From positions 68,564 through 132,563 of the forward strand of contig DASXDL010000031.1 in the NCBI GenBank assembly GCA_036490715.1: a stretch of DNA of 64,000 nucleotides, in the 5' to 3' direction. Of this stretch, positions 18,053 through 26,964 are shown one piece after another (position 1 is the first letter of the stretch; each line of letters starts with the position of its first letter). The stretch is from FEN-1191 sp036490715. GTDB lineage: Bacteria; Pseudomonadota; Gammaproteobacteria; Steroidobacterales; Steroidobacteraceae. Under the pieces are notes generated by a model. It saw only the letters and a list, made by a program, of their open reading frames with translations. It was not told the origin of the DNA and searched no databases. The position numbers were made by a program, and so were the translations under genes.

Positions 18053-18502
18053 ATGGTCAGCGCACCCTCAAGATTTGCACTTCCAGCATGTCTGTTAATG
18101 GCGGCATTCTGGGTAACACCCTCTCTGGCGGCGGAATCCTTCAAGGTGCCGCTCACCGGTTCCGAGCAGGTGCCGCCCGTGGACACCGCGGGCAAGGGTA
18201 TGGCAACTATTTCGTATGATCCGGCGACTCATGTTGTCAGCTGGACCATCACCTACAGCGGCCTGTCGGGGCCAGTGACCATGGCCCACTTCCATGGGCC
18301 GGCCCCGAAGGGGCAAAACGCCGGCGTGCAGATCTGGCTTACGAAGCAGGGAAGCCCCGCGGAGAACCCGATCAAGGGACAGGCGACACTCACAGCCGAT
18401 CAGGCTAAGGATTTTTCCGCGGGTACGTGGTACGTCAATCTGCATACTCAGGCGCACCCCGGCGGAGAGATCCGCGGTCAGGTCGTGCCCCCCAAACACT
18501 AA
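18053..18502 (+). CDS. secreted CHRD-domain protein (149 aa)
   Basis: A signal peptide (ending TPSLAAE) is followed by one CHRD domain: FKVPLTGSEQVPPV at the start, the MAHFHGPAP turn in the middle and GTWYVNLHTQAHPGGEIRGQV at the end, all diagnostic of the family first named from chordin. In bacteria these are secreted beta-sandwich proteins of unknown role. AGGAG lies 9 bases before the ATG. It is monocistronic and convergent with the cytochrome b561-like gene at a 6-base gap. Confidence 0.92.
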   Translation: MVSAPSRFALPACLLMAAFWVTPSLAAESFKVPLTGSEQVPPVDTAGKGMATISYDPATHVVSWTITYSGLSGPVTMAHFHGPAPKGQNAGVQIWLTKQGSPAENPIKGQATLTADQAKDFSAGTWYVNLHTQAHPGGEIRGQVVPPKH

Positions 18503-18508
18503 TACTCG

Positions 18509-19171
18509 TTAGAGGATCCTCGCGAGGAGGGCTGTTGCGAGAGCGCTGCAGCCAAGTAGGATCACGGCGCGCGCGCGACCTGACATGCGTGGCGGCGGAA
18601 CGCTCGCGGGTAGGGCCTTCCAACCGCTGATCATCGGCCACAGCAGATTTTGACCCTTGATTGCTGCATAGGCCACGATGGCCAATACGTGCAGCACTAT
18701 AGCGACCAGCAATGCGTCCCAGAGTATGGCGTGAAGCGACGTGATCGCGTTGGCCACCGGCGCTGACACCCATTCGGTCAGAGGTCCTTCGTTGGCCACG
18801 TCATTGGCCACATACAGGCCTGTCAAGCTCTCTCCCAGCAACAGCGCCAGCAGGAACAACACCATCCAACCGCCGGCCGGATTGTGCCCCGCGTATTGAT
18901 CGGCCTCGCGGCGAAACGAGTTCACCAAGTGCCGGGCCGCCATCTGCGGAACCACAAAGAAGTCCAAAAAGCGCGCGCTCGAGCTGCCAAAGAACCCCCA
19001 CAGGATGCGAAACAGGACTAGTGCCAGCAGTCCGTCGCCCACTCTTATGTGCCAGCCCATCCAGTTTAGCCGCCAGGTGAAGTAGGCTGCCATCACCAGC
19101 AGCACGGTTGCCCAGTGGAACAAGCGTGTTGGAAAGTCCCAGACAAGAACGATCCGCGTCGGCTCAGTCAT
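18509..19171 (-). CDS. cytochrome b561-like di-heme membrane protein
   Basis: The 220-aa product has four to five hydrophobic helices and the start VWDFPTRLFHWATVLLV, which matches the cytochrome b/b561 family that also includes Ni-Fe hydrogenase cytochrome b subunits. Candidate heme ligands are the His in RLFHW, the His of HNPAGGWMV, and those in SLHAILWD and VLHVLAIVAY. Such proteins pass electrons between quinone and a periplasmic partner, often a c-type cytochrome or a superoxide-reacting partner. No redox partner gene is adjacent, so the donor and acceptor are unknown. Confidence 0.88.
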   Translation of the reverse strand: MTEPTRIVLVWDFPTRLFHWATVLLVMAAYFTWRLNWMGWHIRVGDGLLALVLFRILWGFFGSSSARFLDFFVVPQMAARHLVNSFRREADQYAGHNPAGGWMVLFLLALLLGESLTGLYVANDVANEGPLTEWVSAPVANAITSLHAILWDALLVAIVLHVLAIVAYAAIKGQNLLWPMISGWKALPASVPPPRMSGRARAVILLGCSALATALLARIL

Positions 19172-19213
19172 TTTTCGCGACGAACATCCTGAACGTTGTT
19201 ACGCACAACCACG

Positions 19214-19477
19214 CTACACAAGTCCACGCACGATCTCCAAGATAGTTGGCACGACAAAAAATGTCGTCAACCAGAAGCCTAAAAATAACTCCCTAGTCGA
19301 GAAGCTGCGGCGCGAGAACTCTTTTGCATTCGAATGCCCTAATAGCTCCCCTAACGTATAGCAAGCGCAAATGCGTTCCCCTCGCGTTTGCCAGATCCTC
19401 CAATTGCTTGCTGCCCACCGAAGAAGTGCACAGAAAAGGTTAGGAACATGCTGGTGGGCCTCCACAAGAGACTTCAT
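19214..19477 (-). CDS. possible small membrane protein (87 aa), doubtful
   Basis: The C-terminal half has a plausible transmembrane helix (LFLGFWLTTFFVVPTILEIV) preceded by a basic segment, and the local composition is richer in A and T than the flanking genes. The N-terminal half is Cys- and Trp-rich and overlaps the end of the next minus-strand gene by 38 bases. There is no clear Shine-Dalgarno. It could be a real orphan, a fragment, or a chance open frame. Confidence 0.3.
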   Translation of the reverse strand: MKSLVEAHQHVPNLFCALLRWAASNWRIWQTRGERICACYTLGELLGHSNAKEFSRRSFSTRELFLGFWLTTFFVVPTILEIVRGLV

Positions 19478-19856
19478 TCGCGCAAGCTACAGCCGGTCCG
19501 TACGGTATTTGCCATTCACGACGGAAGCGGTAGGCCGGCCAAGCCAACAGATTCCAGTGATTAATGGACGTGGTGCGTATTAGGACTGCATTCTGTGCCC
19601 CACAGTAGATTTGATAATGGTTGAAATCCTGCTCGACGACTTGAAAATCCCTGCCCTTGAAGTACATTGTGGAGTCCCACCATTTGTGATCGGAGCTCTC
19701 GAAGTCGGCGTCGATATCTATGCCGTGAAGCCAGGCAGCGTAACCCGTGAAGAGCACTAGAATCGCACCCGCCGCACGACGTAGAACTCGAGCGGTAGGA
19801 TTTGGGAGGACGTCCAAGCGTTTAATGAGCGAATCGCAGTGGCGGTTGCCTACCAA
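19440..19856 (-). CDS. hypothetical protein with one N-terminal transmembrane helix (138 aa)
   Basis: One hydrophobic helix (GAILVLFTGYAAWLHGI) is followed by a hydrophilic domain: YFKGRDFQVVEQDFNHYQIYCG, then AVLIRTTSINHWNLLAWPAYRF and REWQIPYGP. This reads as a natural, compact fold rather than a shadow frame, and I recall similar unannotated gammaproteobacterial proteins. The only start in reach is a TTG at 19856 without a clear ribosome site, so the N-terminus is uncertain. Neighbours are other orphans in an AT-richer patch. Confidence 0.6.
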   Translation of the reverse strand: MVGNRHCDSLIKRLDVLPNPTARVLRRAAGAILVLFTGYAAWLHGIDIDADFESSDHKWWDSTMYFKGRDFQVVEQDFNHYQIYCGAQNAVLIRTTSINHWNLLAWPAYRFRREWQIPYGPAVACANEVSCGGPPACS

Positions 19857-19985
19857 CAGCTGAAAGCGCAGTTGCCCGCGCGGTCTCTTCTCTGATTATC
19901 CCCCCAACCCCAAGCCCACTACACGAATGAACCAACGCCGATGTGCAAATCCGCTTTGTTTGGCATCTCATAGCCGGCGATCCGC

Positions 19986-20216
19986 TCATTTCCGGTCCCT
20001 GCGGCTCTTGATCAGTGGTAGCGAGACTGCATACCAAAAGAAGGCTCCACCGACGGCTCCCAGGACCGTCCACAAAATCGCGAGATAAATCGTCCAATCA
20101 ACTGTTAAGGTGCCCTGGGAGTAAGTTTGAGACAGAAAGAATAGAAATAATGGCAGCGCAAAGATTGCTTCGAACACAGCGATGTGTCCCCAGAGCGAAG
20201 ACATCTTCCACTTCAT
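19986..20216 (-). CDS. small membrane protein with two helices (76 aa)
   Basis: Two hydrophobic helices (IAVFEAIFALPLFLFFL and TIYLAILWTVLGAVGGAFFWY) and a strongly basic C-terminus (KSRRDRK) make a typical inner-membrane small protein. The ATG at 20216 is preferred to a TTG two codons upstream. The gene lies in an AT-richer stretch with other orphans; no function can be assigned. The divergent signal-peptide gene at 20352 is separated by a strong hairpin. Confidence 0.55.
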   Translation of the reverse strand: MKWKMSSLWGHIAVFEAIFALPLFLFFLSQTYSQGTLTVDWTIYLAILWTVLGAVGGAFFWYAVSLPLIKSRRDRK

Positions 20217-20260
20217 GGACAAGTCGGCTGAGTAGACAGGTATCCACCCACGCCGCCTAA

Positions 20261-20293
20261 CGTAACTATCGCCATCCTACTGGCGATGTTACG
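20261..20293. repeat. imperfect 13-bp hairpin between divergent small genes
   Basis: Bases 20261-20266 and 20268-20274 pair with 20281-20287 and 20288-20293, leaving one bulged T (20267) and a 6-base loop. It lies between the divergent starts at 20216 and 20352. Part of the left arm and loop recurs in direct orientation at 20689-20707, downstream of the 103-aa gene. Confidence 0.5.
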
Positions 20294-20351
20294 GTCGACA
20301 TACTCAGCTACAGGCCGGATGGATTCGGGCATAGCAGCGGTAGGCCATCCT

Positions 20352-20663
20352 ATGAAAGGTAACATCACAAAAACGGCACTTTTGTTCATTCTGGGCTATC
20401 TCAATTGCGCTAGCGCTTTGCACGCGGATGAATTGAACGCCTCAATTCGCAACCTAATCGAAGTAACTAACCAGTTAGCAAAAGATGCTCAACACTCGTG
20501 CGACAGCGGTGATCAAAAAGCCTGCGACGAAGTATTGGTGGCCAAGGCCAGGGTCAGCATTTTGCAGCTCGAATTGCGGCATCCCCGAGGAAAAATTGAA
20601 GAAGCGGCATCAGACGTTGATAGCGCTATGGCGGACTTGGAAGACGCGGTGAACGACGAGTGA
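20352..20663 (+). CDS. small secreted protein (103 aa), unknown
   Basis: The ATG at 20352 begins MKGNITKTALLFILGYLNCASALHADE, a good Sec signal peptide; longer in-frame starts add residues that do not look coding. The mature protein (about 80 aa) is acidic and mostly helical, with two Cys residues (SCDSGDQKACDE) likely to form a disulfide. No family is recognised. It is flanked by related short repeats at 20262-20281 and 20689-20707, so it may have moved as a small cassette. Confidence 0.6.
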   Translation: MKGNITKTALLFILGYLNCASALHADELNASIRNLIEVTNQLAKDAQHSCDSGDQKACDEVLVAKARVSILQLELRHPRGKIEEAASDVDSAMADLEDAVNDE

Positions 20664-20710
20664 GCCTAAGGTTTTTGGTGCGTCAACCGTAACATCGCCG
20701 TCCTACTTCG

Positions 20711-20726
20711 CATAATGTATATTATG
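20711..20726. promoter_or_regulatory. AT-rich inverted repeat, candidate operator
   Basis: CATAAT (20711-20716) and ATTATG (20721-20726) form a perfect 6-bp inverted repeat around a 4-base centre. The element sits in the 281-base gap upstream of ybiT. Its AT-rich dyad contrasts with the GC-rich surroundings and resembles a repressor site; no regulator gene is adjacent. Confidence 0.3.
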
Positions 20727-20944
20727 TTAACTCTCGTAGATACCGGCCTATCTCCCTAAGCCGTCTGTAGAATGCGCTCCCCTGTGGGACAACGCGCCCC
20801 CCACGGTTGTCCTCCTTCAGCGGAGCTGAACGCCCAATACTTAGCTTCGCTTGAGAATGGCCTTTAGCGCAGCGTCTACAGGCCGGCTAACTTTTACCGT
20901 CATTCCGCGAGCTCGGCGGCGCTGCTCGCCCTCATTGGACACCA

Positions 20945-22549
20945 ATGCTTACAACTTCGAACGTCGCGATTCAGTTCGGCGCCAAGCCCCTGTTCGAGCA
21001 GGTCACGGTCAAGTTCTCCGATGGCAACCGCTACGGGCTCATCGGGGCGAACGGTTGTGGCAAGTCGACCCTGATGCAAATACTCAGCGGCGAGCTCGAG
21101 CAGAGTTCGGGCGACGTCATGCTGCAGACGGGCATGCGACTTGGCAAGCTCAATCAGAACCAGTTCGCTTACGAGGATCAACGCGTGCTCGACGTCGTGA
21201 TGCAGGGTCACGCGGAAATGTGGCGGGCGATGACCGAGCGCGACCGAATCTATGCCAACCCCGAATCCACCGATAAGGACTTCATCCGCGCTGCAGAGTT
21301 GGAGGGACAATTTGCGGAGTGCGGCGGCTATACCGCGGAGTCGCGCGCTGGCAGCATCCTGTCCGACGCCGGTATTCCGGAGTCGCTCCACAACCTGCCG
21401 ATGCGCGAAGTCGCGCCCGGCCTGAAACTGCGCGTGCTCCTCGCCCAAGCGCTGTTTTCACAACCCGATGTTCTGTTGCTGGATGAGCCCACCAACAATC
21501 TCGACATTAACTCGATTCGCTGGCTTGAAGGCGTGCTCAACAACTACAACGCCACCATGATTATCATCAGTCACGACCGACACTTCCTGAATCAGGTCTG
21601 TACGCATATCGCGGACCTGGACTTCCAGCAGCTCAAGATCTATCCCGGCAACTACGACGATTTCATGCTGGCATCGATGCAGGCGCGCCAGCGGGTCGAA
21701 GCCGCGAACGCCAAGGCGCAGGACCGAATCTCGGATTTGCAAGAATTCGTGCGTCGCTTTTCGGCCAATGCCTCGAAGGCACGGCAGGCGACGTCGCGCC
21801 GCAGAGAGCTCGAGAAGATCAAACTCGAGGAGATCAAACCATCATCGCGCCAGAACCCATTCATCCGCTTCGAACAGACCAAGAAGCTGTATCGATCGGT
21901 CGTGTCGGTAGAAAAGTTGCGCTTTAGGTACCCGAACTCGGACGTGGACGTACTGCGTAACGTCACGTTCAATGTCGAAGCCGGCGAGCGCATCGCAATC
22001 ATCGGCGCCAATGGCATCGGCAAGACCACGCTGATGCGATGTCTGGCCGGCGAGCTCACTCCATCGGCTGGACATATCCAGTGGGTGGAAAATGCCCAGC
22101 CCGGCTACATGCCGCAGGATCCGCAAGCAGAATTCGCCACCAAGATGGATCTGTTTGCGTGGATGTCGCGATTCACGGGAAAGGCGGATGACGATCAACT
22201 CGTGCGTGCAACCTTGGGGCGCCTACTGTTCTCCGGCGATGAGACCAAGAAGTCAGTCAAAGTGCTCTCGGGCGGCGAGAAAGGCCGCATGATCTACGGC
22301 AAACTGATGCTCACTAAGCCCAATGTCCTGTTGATGGATGAGCCCACCAACCACATGGACATGGAGACCATCGAATCGCTGCAGATCGCGACGGAGAAGT
22401 ACGTCGGCACGCTCGTCTTCGTCTCGCACGACCGCGAGTTCGTGGGGGGACTGGCCACTCGGATCCTGGAGCTGCGAGCCGATGGCAGCATCGCCGATTT
22501 CCGAGGTACCTACGACGAGTATCTCAGCTCGCAGGGCATCCAGATTTAG
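20945..22549 (+). CDS. ybiT: ABC-F family ATPase, YbiT subgroup
   Basis: The 534-aa protein has two ABC ATPase domains and no membrane segment. Domain 1 has Walker A GANGCGKST, an atypical signature region MREVAPGLKLRVLLAQALF and Walker B VLLLDEPTNNLD. Domain 2 has GANGIGKTT, a canonical VLSGGEKGRM signature and VLLMDEPTNHMD. The missing LSGGQ in domain 1 and the EVAPGLKLR sequence are what I recall for YbiT among the ABC-F proteins. ABC-F members act on ribosomes to relieve or gate translation; the exact role of YbiT is less well defined. It is monocistronic. Confidence 0.92.
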   Translation: MLTTSNVAIQFGAKPLFEQVTVKFSDGNRYGLIGANGCGKSTLMQILSGELEQSSGDVMLQTGMRLGKLNQNQFAYEDQRVLDVVMQGHAEMWRAMTERDRIYANPESTDKDFIRAAELEGQFAECGGYTAESRAGSILSDAGIPESLHNLPMREVAPGLKLRVLLAQALFSQPDVLLLDEPTNNLDINSIRWLEGVLNNYNATMIIISHDRHFLNQVCTHIADLDFQQLKIYPGNYDDFMLASMQARQRVEAANAKAQDRISDLQEFVRRFSANASKARQATSRRRELEKIKLEEIKPSSRQNPFIRFEQTKKLYRSVVSVEKLRFRYPNSDVDVLRNVTFNVEAGERIAIIGANGIGKTTLMRCLAGELTPSAGHIQWVENAQPGYMPQDPQAEFATKMDLFAWMSRFTGKADDDQLVRATLGRLLFSGDETKKSVKVLSGGEKGRMIYGKLMLTKPNVLLMDEPTNHMDMETIESLQIATEKYVGTLVFVSHDREFVGGLATRILELRADGSIADFRGTYDEYLSSQGIQI

Positions 22550-22637
22550 CCAACATAGGCCCGCGCCGCGGCCACATTACTGCCGGTCACGTTGTAGTCG
22601 CGACCCGCTCGCTCGACTTCGCCACTGGCGCGTCCCG

Positions 22638-23339
22638 CTATTTTGTGTCGAACTTGATCGCCAGTTGCGCGCAGCCGGACACGGGCGCCCCGTTCAACCA
22701 TGTGTCTGGCCGGTAGTAAGGAGAGCCCGAAGCCGCGATTCTGATGGCGGCCTGATCCAGAGACGCGTTGCCCGAAGAGTGCACGATGGTCGGGTCCTGT
22801 TTTAGTTTCCCCGCTGCATCGACGCAGACATGCACAATCACGCTATTGGGCTGCCCACCTATCTCATCCCGTGCTGCACCGGGCGGCGCTCCAGCGATTG
22901 GTTCGGATGTTCGACTCGCCCCCGATAATGGGTTCTGGGACGTCCCTGCCCGCGTATCACTCGCATTACCTTGCTCGGCCCACCTAAAGGCAATCTGCTG
23001 CCACGAGTCGATCGGCTCACCGTCGCCGAGCCGGGTTGCGGATGCAAATCGAAGCCTGGAGACGCAGCGAATCGCCGCCGAATCCAAGGCGCTCGACCCT
23101 GAAGACGACTTGATGGAGATGTGCGATGCGCCGCCACCAGCTGGGAGCCAGAAGACAATGACTGCAATCACTCCCTCATCGGCGATCCGCAGATCCGGGC
23201 AGCGTGTCTTGAGATTGATTCCCAGGGACGTCTGCGCCGGTATCGGATTGTCGGGAACGGGCTGGGTCTGCGCCGCACTGATGTCTGCTCGAACGCCCAG
23301 AGCGCCGCACATGAGAGTCACGCCAATCCAATGTTGCAT
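22638..23339 (-). CDS. secreted protein with two TonB-C-like domains (233 aa)
   Basis: A signal peptide (MQHWIGVTLMCGALGVRADISAAQ) is followed by two repeated units that resemble the TonB C-terminal fold: AVIVFWLPAGGGASHISIKSSSGSSALDSAAIRCV near residues 60-105 and VIVHVCVDAAGKLKQDPTIVHSSGNASLDQAAIRI near 170-205. There is no N-terminal anchor helix or Pro-rich spacer of a true TonB, so it is more likely a soluble periplasmic relative. The ATG at 23339 is preferred to a TTG four codons upstream. Function unknown. Confidence 0.7.
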   Translation of the reverse strand: MQHWIGVTLMCGALGVRADISAAQTQPVPDNPIPAQTSLGINLKTRCPDLRIADEGVIAVIVFWLPAGGGASHISIKSSSGSSALDSAAIRCVSRLRFASATRLGDGEPIDSWQQIAFRWAEQGNASDTRAGTSQNPLSGASRTSEPIAGAPPGAARDEIGGQPNSVIVHVCVDAAGKLKQDPTIVHSSGNASLDQAAIRIAASGSPYYRPDTWLNGAPVSGCAQLAIKFDTK

Positions 23340-23601
23340 TAAAACCGCCAATGATCAGTCACTTCCAGCCAGGAGGCTGAGAGGTCTCAATGCTCGGTAG
23401 CGGGAGACCTTCCGCGACAATGCCTCGGCACTGCCGTTTAGCTCGTATCGAGCTCGTATTGTAATCGGCGCTCCCTATAGCGCAATCCAGGCAACTGGTT
23501 TCCGTGCCTGCTGACACAGCAACTAGATGCCGCACACATCGGTGAGGTCGTGTGCCCGCTGCGGCATTGCCCCCACCCCTTTGTGTCTCTAGATTAGCCC
23601 G

Positions 23602-25221
23602 GTGACGAATCCCCAAGGTTCTGCGAGGAAGGTGTCCGCCCCCAATCCATGGCGCGCCCTGCGCTATCCGCTATTTCGGAATCTGTGGTTGGCGACCGTG
23701 GTATCGAACGTCGGATCTTGGATGTACAGCGCGGCCGCGGGCTGGCTGATGACGAGCCTGAATTCGAACGCCGTGATCGTTTCGCTGGTTCAGGTTGCCA
23801 ACAGTCTGCCTTTGTTCTTGCTGGCGTTGCCGGCGGGTGCCATTGCCGATTTGTTCGATCGACGGCGCCTCATCCTGGTCTTGGAAATACTGACCACCAT
23901 AGTATCGGCGATATTCGCACTACTGGTCTCACTGCATCGGGTAGACCCATCGACGCTGTTGCTGTTTGCTTTGGCGGTCGCCATCCTGGGAGCGCTGGAG
24001 ACGCCGGCCTGGCAAGCAATTGTGCCGCAGCTTGTACCCAGCGAAGCACTCGCGTCGGCAGTCGCCACAAACAGCGTCGGCATCAATGTTAGTCGCGCAA
24101 TCGGCCCGGCACTCGGTGGGGTTGTGATTCTGACACTGGGCATCGCAATGCCGTTCTGGTTTGACGCGTTCAGCAACCTGGGCGTGATCATGGTAATTCT
24201 TCTGTGGCGGGTAACCCCACGACCGAAGAGCGCGCTGCCCAGCGAACACTTACGCTCCGCGGTGCGCGGCGGACTGCGGTACGCCCGCAATTCACGCCCT
24301 CTGCGTGCGGCACTGGTGCGAGCGAGCGGATTCTTTGTCTTTGCCAGCGCCTACTGGGCGTTGCTCCCACTAACCGCCAGGGAACAGATCCATGGCGGAC
24401 CGACACTGTATGGGCTATTGCTCGGGTCTATAGGCCTGTCGGCGATCGTGGGCGCTTTGGTGCTGCCCCGAATTGTCGAACGATTGGGCTCCGATATGAC
24501 GGTAGTTTTCGGCGGATTGTTGACGGCAGCAGCGCTCGTTTTGTTTGCCGTCGCCAACTCGCCCACGCTGGGATTGCTGGCGTGTCTATTCGCAGGCGTA
24601 TCGTGGATCGCCGTCGTGGCCACCCTCAACGTCTCCGCACAACGCGCTCTTCCGGATTGGGTGCGGGGCCGCGGTCTGGCGATCTACACCGCGGCCTTCT
24701 TCGGAACCATGAGCCTTGGCAGCGTCATATGGGGCTATCTAGCTGAACATACCGGATTGCGCACCGCCCAACTGGTGGCCGCGGCCGGCGCCGCACTCGC
24801 CGCGTTGCTTACGCGCCGGGCCAAGCTTTCGAGCGGACCGTTGCCTGATCTCACCCCCTCGATGCACTGGCCACCGCCGGTACTAAGCGGCCGCGAAGCC
24901 GAAGATCCAGGTCAAGTCATGGTCACGGTGGACTATCGGGTTCAAGAGCATCACCGCCAGGCGTTTTTGACGGCATTGGACTCCGTTGCGCGCGGCCGGC
25001 GGCGCGACGGCGCTTATGATTGGCGCATCTTTGTGGACTCCGCTCATGCCGACCGCTTCATTGAGGTGTTCTTCGTGGACTCCTGGCTCGAACACATGCG
25101 TCAGCACCGACGCGTGACCGTGGCCGACCAGCACGCCCAGGAGCGGCTACGCGAACTATTGAACGCCGAGCCGGTGGTCACGCACTACATCGAGCCACTG
25201 GATCGGCCGAGTGACGCTTAG
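23602..25221 (+). CDS. MFS exporter (MFS_3/EntS-like) with C-terminal cytoplasmic domain
   Basis: The N-terminal 410 residues contain about twelve helices with FRNLWLATVVSNVGSWMYSAAAGWLM at the start and DLFDRRRLILVLE in loop 2-3, matching the MFS_3 group (EntS/enterobactin exporter and DUF894 relatives). The last 110 residues are soluble and start MVTVDYRVQEHHRQAFLTALDSV, resembling an antibiotic-biosynthesis-monooxygenase/ferredoxin-like fold (EVFFVDSWLEHMRQHRRVTVADQ). This tail is known in a subset of the family. Start is a GTG at 23602; another GTG at 23632 is possible. Substrate unknown. Confidence 0.88.
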   Translation: MTNPQGSARKVSAPNPWRALRYPLFRNLWLATVVSNVGSWMYSAAAGWLMTSLNSNAVIVSLVQVANSLPLFLLALPAGAIADLFDRRRLILVLEILTTIVSAIFALLVSLHRVDPSTLLLFALAVAILGALETPAWQAIVPQLVPSEALASAVATNSVGINVSRAIGPALGGVVILTLGIAMPFWFDAFSNLGVIMVILLWRVTPRPKSALPSEHLRSAVRGGLRYARNSRPLRAALVRASGFFVFASAYWALLPLTAREQIHGGPTLYGLLLGSIGLSAIVGALVLPRIVERLGSDMTVVFGGLLTAAALVLFAVANSPTLGLLACLFAGVSWIAVVATLNVSAQRALPDWVRGRGLAIYTAAFFGTMSLGSVIWGYLAEHTGLRTAQLVAAAGAALAALLTRRAKLSSGPLPDLTPSMHWPPPVLSGREAEDPGQVMVTVDYRVQEHHRQAFLTALDSVARGRRRDGAYDWRIFVDSAHADRFIEVFFVDSWLEHMRQHRRVTVADQHAQERLRELLNAEPVVTHYIEPLDRPSDA

Positions 25222-25237
25222 CCCGTCTGAGGACGGG
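25222..25237. terminator. short hairpin after the MFS exporter gene
   Basis: CCCGTC (25222-25227) and GACGGG (25232-25237) pair around a four-base loop directly after the stop codon. There is no T-run, so terminator function is only probable. It lies between convergent genes. Confidence 0.4.
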
Positions 25238-25284
25238 TTGCTCTGCGAGTCATGTCTCTAACACCGTGATGTCGAATCCGTGAA

Positions 25285-26964
25285 TTATCTCTCTACGCAA
25301 CGGTAGCTCTGGGCTGCATCGACTGAGCCCTTTCCAAGGTACTTCGGCCAGGTCGGATAGACGCACATCGGCCGGGTGCGACCCCTATCATCAGGGTTGA
25401 CGTCAATCGCAATCAGATCGCCGGGAGGCCGTCCTTTCTCGACCCACGCTTCCAGCGCTTCCAGGCCCTCGTACCGGGCATTGAATGGCCCCATGCCGTG
25501 ACCAAATCCGGGAATGACGTAGAAGCGCAGAAACGAGTCCAGGTTCTTCGACCCCTGCAGCGCGCGCTGCTGGTTGTAGTACGCGATCGTATTGTAAGGC
25601 GTGATGTAATCATCGGCAGTCCCGTGCGTGAGGATGATCTTGCCGCCCTTCTTTCGGAACGAAGTCAGATCAACGTCACTGACATCCATGATCGTTCCGA
25701 CATATTGGGTTCGAGCGCGCAGCCAGTCGCTGGAATTAGGATCGAATGTCAACGGATCCATGGCGAGATCGCGCGCGAGAATGTATCGCGAAGTTGCGGC
25801 GCCCGCGTTGTAGAGCAAAGCGTCGGCGGCCGTGGGCGGATTGCTGGGCATCGGGCGCGAGCCAAAGGTTGACACGCGGAACACAGCCCCTTCCAGCAAT
25901 GGCCAGCGCGGAAATTCACTCATCCCGGCGATAGCAAATCCAGGACGATACGGTGAGGTGATCTGAGCGACCGCTTGGATCTGCGCGGCCGTCAGACAAG
26001 TATCATCGTCGACGCCGGCCCGACAGGTCAGGGTCTTCCTGACCGTTTCGATGTTGAAGACCTTGTTGCAACCGGCGACATTGCTGATAACGCCGTCCCT
26101 AACACCATCCAGCGCCACGGTGTCGCACGCCGCGTAGACTGCGTCGACCAGAAGCCTGGTCTTCCCTGGGCTAAGCCACCCCGCCCCGTCGTGGCCGTAG
26201 ATGGCCTTGCCGACGTTGAGCGACGCCAGGTGCAGCAGCGTCACGTTGTAGGCCGGGTAGTCAGAAATAACGCCGTCATAGTCCGCCGGGTAGCGCGCAG
26301 CGGCATCGAGCGCTTCGTGGCCACCCTGTGAACTACCCACAAAGTAGAATCGCCGCGGCGCTCTGCCATAGTGCTTGCGAATCAGATCCAGTGCCACGTC
26401 GTGCGTTTTCTTCACCGATTCCTTGCCATAGTTCAGCAACGCCTCATCGTTCATTCCGAACGAACCATCGAACGGCGCCAGACCCTTGTGTCCGCCGTCG
26501 CTGCCGAGCGTGGCGTAGCCGCGCTGCAGCGGGGTCGCGCTGCCATCCGGCTCAAGCACTGCGGGACCCGTAGCTTTGACCAGGACGCCATCGAAGGCGG
26601 CGCCACCCATCTGCAACGCCTTCCCATTCCAGTTCGACGGCAGGTTGACCTCGAATTCGATGTTCGGGGCGGAAGCAGAGATCGGCGAGATCGTGCCGAT
26701 GACAGCGCAGTAGTTCCCGTGGACTTTGAATTCGGCCGATTCGATCACTGCGCCGGTCGTGGGCAAAGCGATCGCCCCGGCGGCCACGTGCGCACCTGAC
26801 AGCGCGGCGCAGGACTGCGGCACCGTCATGCCGCTGTCGGGCCAGGCGACCGCTGGCGCCAGCAGCAGCGGGCAGAGCCCGACCGCGAAGCGGGCGAACG
26901 GCGGCGCGCGCGTCTTCAGCTCAGTGCCGAATGACGTAATTGGTCGTGAACGGGGACGCAGCAT
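25285..26964 (-). CDS. tannase/feruloyl esterase family hydrolase
   Basis: This 559-aa exported alpha/beta hydrolase has an N-terminal leader (hydrophobic about 25-43) and the tannase/feruloyl esterase signature: nucleophile in FVGSSQGGHEALDAAARYP, the preceding YATLGSDGGHKG block, the acidic residue in LTHGTADDYITP and the catalytic His in IPGFGHGMGPFN. Cys residues flanking the nucleophile and His regions fit the family disulfide. Such enzymes cleave gallate or ferulate esters, but many bacterial homologues act on other aryl esters. It is transcribed alone, divergent from the aldoxime dehydratase side. Confidence 0.9.
   Translation of the reverse strand: MLRPRSRPITSFGTELKTRAPPFARFAVGLCPLLLAPAVAWPDSGMTVPQSCAALSGAHVAAGAIALPTTGAVIESAEFKVHGNYCAVIGTISPISASAPNIEFEVNLPSNWNGKALQMGGAAFDGVLVKATGPAVLEPDGSATPLQRGYATLGSDGGHKGLAPFDGSFGMNDEALLNYGKESVKKTHDVALDLIRKHYGRAPRRFYFVGSSQGGHEALDAAARYPADYDGVISDYPAYNVTLLHLASLNVGKAIYGHDGAGWLSPGKTRLLVDAVYAACDTVALDGVRDGVISNVAGCNKVFNIETVRKTLTCRAGVDDDTCLTAAQIQAVAQITSPYRPGFAIAGMSEFPRWPLLEGAVFRVSTFGSRPMPSNPPTAADALLYNAGAATSRYILARDLAMDPLTFDPNSSDWLRARTQYVGTIMDVSDVDLTSFRKKGGKIILTHGTADDYITPYNTIAYYNQQRALQGSKNLDSFLRFYVIPGFGHGMGPFNARYEGLEALEAWVEKGRPPGDLIAIDVNPDDRGRTRPMCVYPTWPKYLGKGSVDAAQSYRCVER

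Noticed and set aside
20255..20293. Possible integron attC site (GCCTAAC followed by a hairpin)
   Set aside because: The 5' box fits the attC consensus, but no matching GTTRRRY box closes the structure and the surrounding genes are not in cassette orientation.
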